Source: DP-19 sp041488235 | GTDB lineage: Bacteria > Desulfobacterota > Binatia > UTPRO1 | Direction of reading: 5' to 3' | Assembly (NCBI GenBank): GCA_041488235.1 | Contig: JBGPOW010000264.1 | Span: forward strand, 1-5,785 | DNA: 5,785 nucleotides | In this document: piece by piece, positions 4,730 through 5,785 of the stretch | Layout of the letters: each line of letters opens with the position of its first letter | Numbering within the stretch: position 1 is the first letter of the stretch | The notes under the pieces: model-generated | What the model was told of the DNA's origin: nothing | Database searches by the model: none | The model's input: only the letters and a program-made list of their open reading frames with translations | Position numbers and translations under genes: made by a program

Positions 4730-5785
4730 ATGGCAACCAAAGGCAAGAGCATCCTCGGCAGGCAGAAGTACCAGTTCGAGCGGGAGAAGGTCCGCCGGAT
4801 GCAGTTCGGCCTCGGCGCAACGCCCGGCGACTTGGGCGCAGCGAACAAGTGCATCAAGTGCTCCTTCGGCAACATCCCCGTGATCGAGGAGGTCGTGTGG
4901 ACCATCCCGATCCCGCTGACGTCCGAGGAAGCGCTCGCGACGCTCGGCGACACGGTGAACCTGCTCTCGGGCAGCTCCAGCGTTCCTGGTGTGGCGTCGA
5001 TCGACTCGACGTTCCTCATCAACGGCATCCTCCAGACCGACATCCTCGCGCAGGGCATCGGCGTTCACATCTTCTGTGAGCCGATGAGCTTCTCGACCAT
5101 CGGCAACGCCTTCGAGGCGCCGTCGACGGTGGCGGTTCCCCCGCCCTCGCCGGACGTGTACACGGACAACGACGTCTTCAACGGCGCGCTCGGCAATGCG
5201 TTCGCCGGTGCGACCCCGACAGCGACGGTCACCCCCGCCGTGTTCGAGTTCGGTGCCGACGTGTGGCGCGCGGGCTGGAACTTCATCAACGCCTACCAGT
5301 TCCAGTGGAAGACCTCGCAGCGCGAGCTCGTCCTCAACGAGCTGGCGGCGGACGTCTCGTACTTCGGGTCCTTCGCGGACGCCGAGGCGAGCGGGACCTC
5401 CGAGGTGCCCATCATCGAGTTCGTCGCCGCGGTCAACGCGACGTACCGCTCGAAGGGCTCGGCGACGATCTTCCTGCCGGTCTCCTTCCGGCGGGTCGGC
5501 AGCGTCAACGGCACCAGCGCGACGACCAACGCCGGTGTGTTCCACCCGACGCGCGATTTCGATCTCGCGCCGGTCACCTGGGGCGGTCTCCGGTGGCAGG
5601 GCTACGGCTGCCGCGGGCAGATGTACCGGCCGATCGAGAGCCCGTGCTTCCTCGAGCGCGGTATCCCCATCGGGATGCTCTTCGTCGTGCAGGACGCCGT
5701 CCACCAGGCGCTCATGCTCCAGGCGGTCACGATCAACAACGAGCCCCTCGGCACCAACATCTCGCCGGACGAGAACTACTCGTGC
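4730..5785 (+). CDS. Probable major capsid or abundant structural protein, 3' end missing
   Basis: ATG 4730 has a strong ribosome binding site and the frame stays open to the window edge (352 residues, no stop). Only 20 of 352 codons end in A or T (about 94% GC3), far more biased than the neighbours, as expected for a very highly expressed gene. The first 27 residues are basic and amphipathic (GRQKYQFEREKVRRM). A C41-I-K-C44 pair follows, then a body rich in Val, Thr, Ser, Asn, Gly and aromatics with many short strand-like segments (EEVVWTIPIPL, GVHIFCEP, SATIFLPVSF, GMLFVVQDAV) and loops, and no membrane helix or signal peptide. This is the texture of a jelly-roll type viral shell protein with an N-terminal arm, but I cannot match it to a named capsid family. 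A fibre, spike or other abundant beta-rich protein is the main alternative. Coding is certain; capsid role about even odds. Confidence 0.93.
   Translation, partial: MATKGKSILGRQKYQFEREKVRRMQFGLGATPGDLGAANKCIKCSFGNIPVIEEVVWTIPIPLTSEEALATLGDTVNLLSGSSSVPGVASIDSTFLINGILQTDILAQGIGVHIFCEPMSFSTIGNAFEAPSTVAVPPPSPDVYTDNDVFNGALGNAFAGATPTATVTPAVFEFGADVWRAGWNFINAYQFQWKTSQRELVLNELAADVSYFGSFADAEASGTSEVPIIEFVAAVNATYRSKGSATIFLPVSFRRVGSVNGTSATTNAGVFHPTRDFDLAPVTWGGLRWQGYGCRGQMYRPIESPCFLERGIPIGMLFVVQDAVHQALMLQAVTINNEPLGTNISPDENYSC

Noticed and set aside
4370..5704. 444-codon open frame on the minus strand
   Set aside because: It is antisense to the capsid candidate, whose extreme GC3 removes stops from the complementary frame. 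The product is a low-complexity Arg/Asp/Glu/His-rich string without recognisable domains or a ribosome binding site.
4730..5785. Assignment to a specific named capsid family
   Set aside because: I could not recognise family-specific motifs from sequence alone, and the C-terminus is missing; naming a family would be guesswork.

Overview
The window is a GC-rich, densely packed stretch in which every supportable gene lies on the + strand, with short gaps or overlaps between most of them. The codon bias is that of a high-GC bacterial genome (Myxococcota, Actinomycetota or a GC-rich proteobacterium would all fit). The gene content looks like a virus or provirus structural module rather than host metabolism. 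The sequence alone does not fix the host. No integrase, transposase, tRNA, rRNA or CRISPR array is visible.

Layout. (1) 1-772: the 3' part of a Pro/Gln-rich protein gene that begins before the window. (2) 788-976: a 62-residue protein of beta-alpha-beta appearance, with a GTG start and a good ribosome binding site. (3) 1031-2191: a 386-residue protein with an N-terminal LysM-like fold interrupted by a CxxC/His-rich insertion, an Ala-rich middle, a possible second peptidoglycan-binding domain, one C-terminal membrane helix and a strongly basic tail. (4) 2188-2841: a transglutaminase-like cysteine enzyme with a recognisable Cys-His-Asp triad, coupled to gene 3 by an ATGA overlap. (5) 2842-3299: a 458-base regulatory gap full of palindromes and iterated 7-8-mers. 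(6) 3300-4613: a 437-residue protein with a protamine-like Arg/Lys domain of about 146 residues, a Gly/Ala-rich hydrophobic region and three tandem 17-residue repeats. (7) 4614-4729: a hairpin-rich spacer. (8) 4730 to the window end: at least 352 residues of a beta-rich protein with extreme codon bias and a strong ribosome binding site, best read as a major capsid or other abundant structural protein, cut off by the window edge.

Interpretation (inference). A cell-wall-binding protein anchored by a C-terminal helix, a small papain-fold enzyme, a nucleic-acid-condensing protein that also carries membrane-seeking segments, and a probable capsid protein together suggest the virion module of a tailless icosahedral virus, possibly with an internal membrane. 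In that model the LysM protein would face the host wall while its basic tail faces the genome, the transglutaminase-like enzyme would act in entry or maturation, and the basic protein would link genome to membrane or shell. No packaging ATPase, replication gene or proven capsid homologue lies in the window, so this is a hypothesis. The regulatory gap appears to separate an upstream transcription unit (genes 1-4) from a downstream structural unit (basic protein and capsid candidate).
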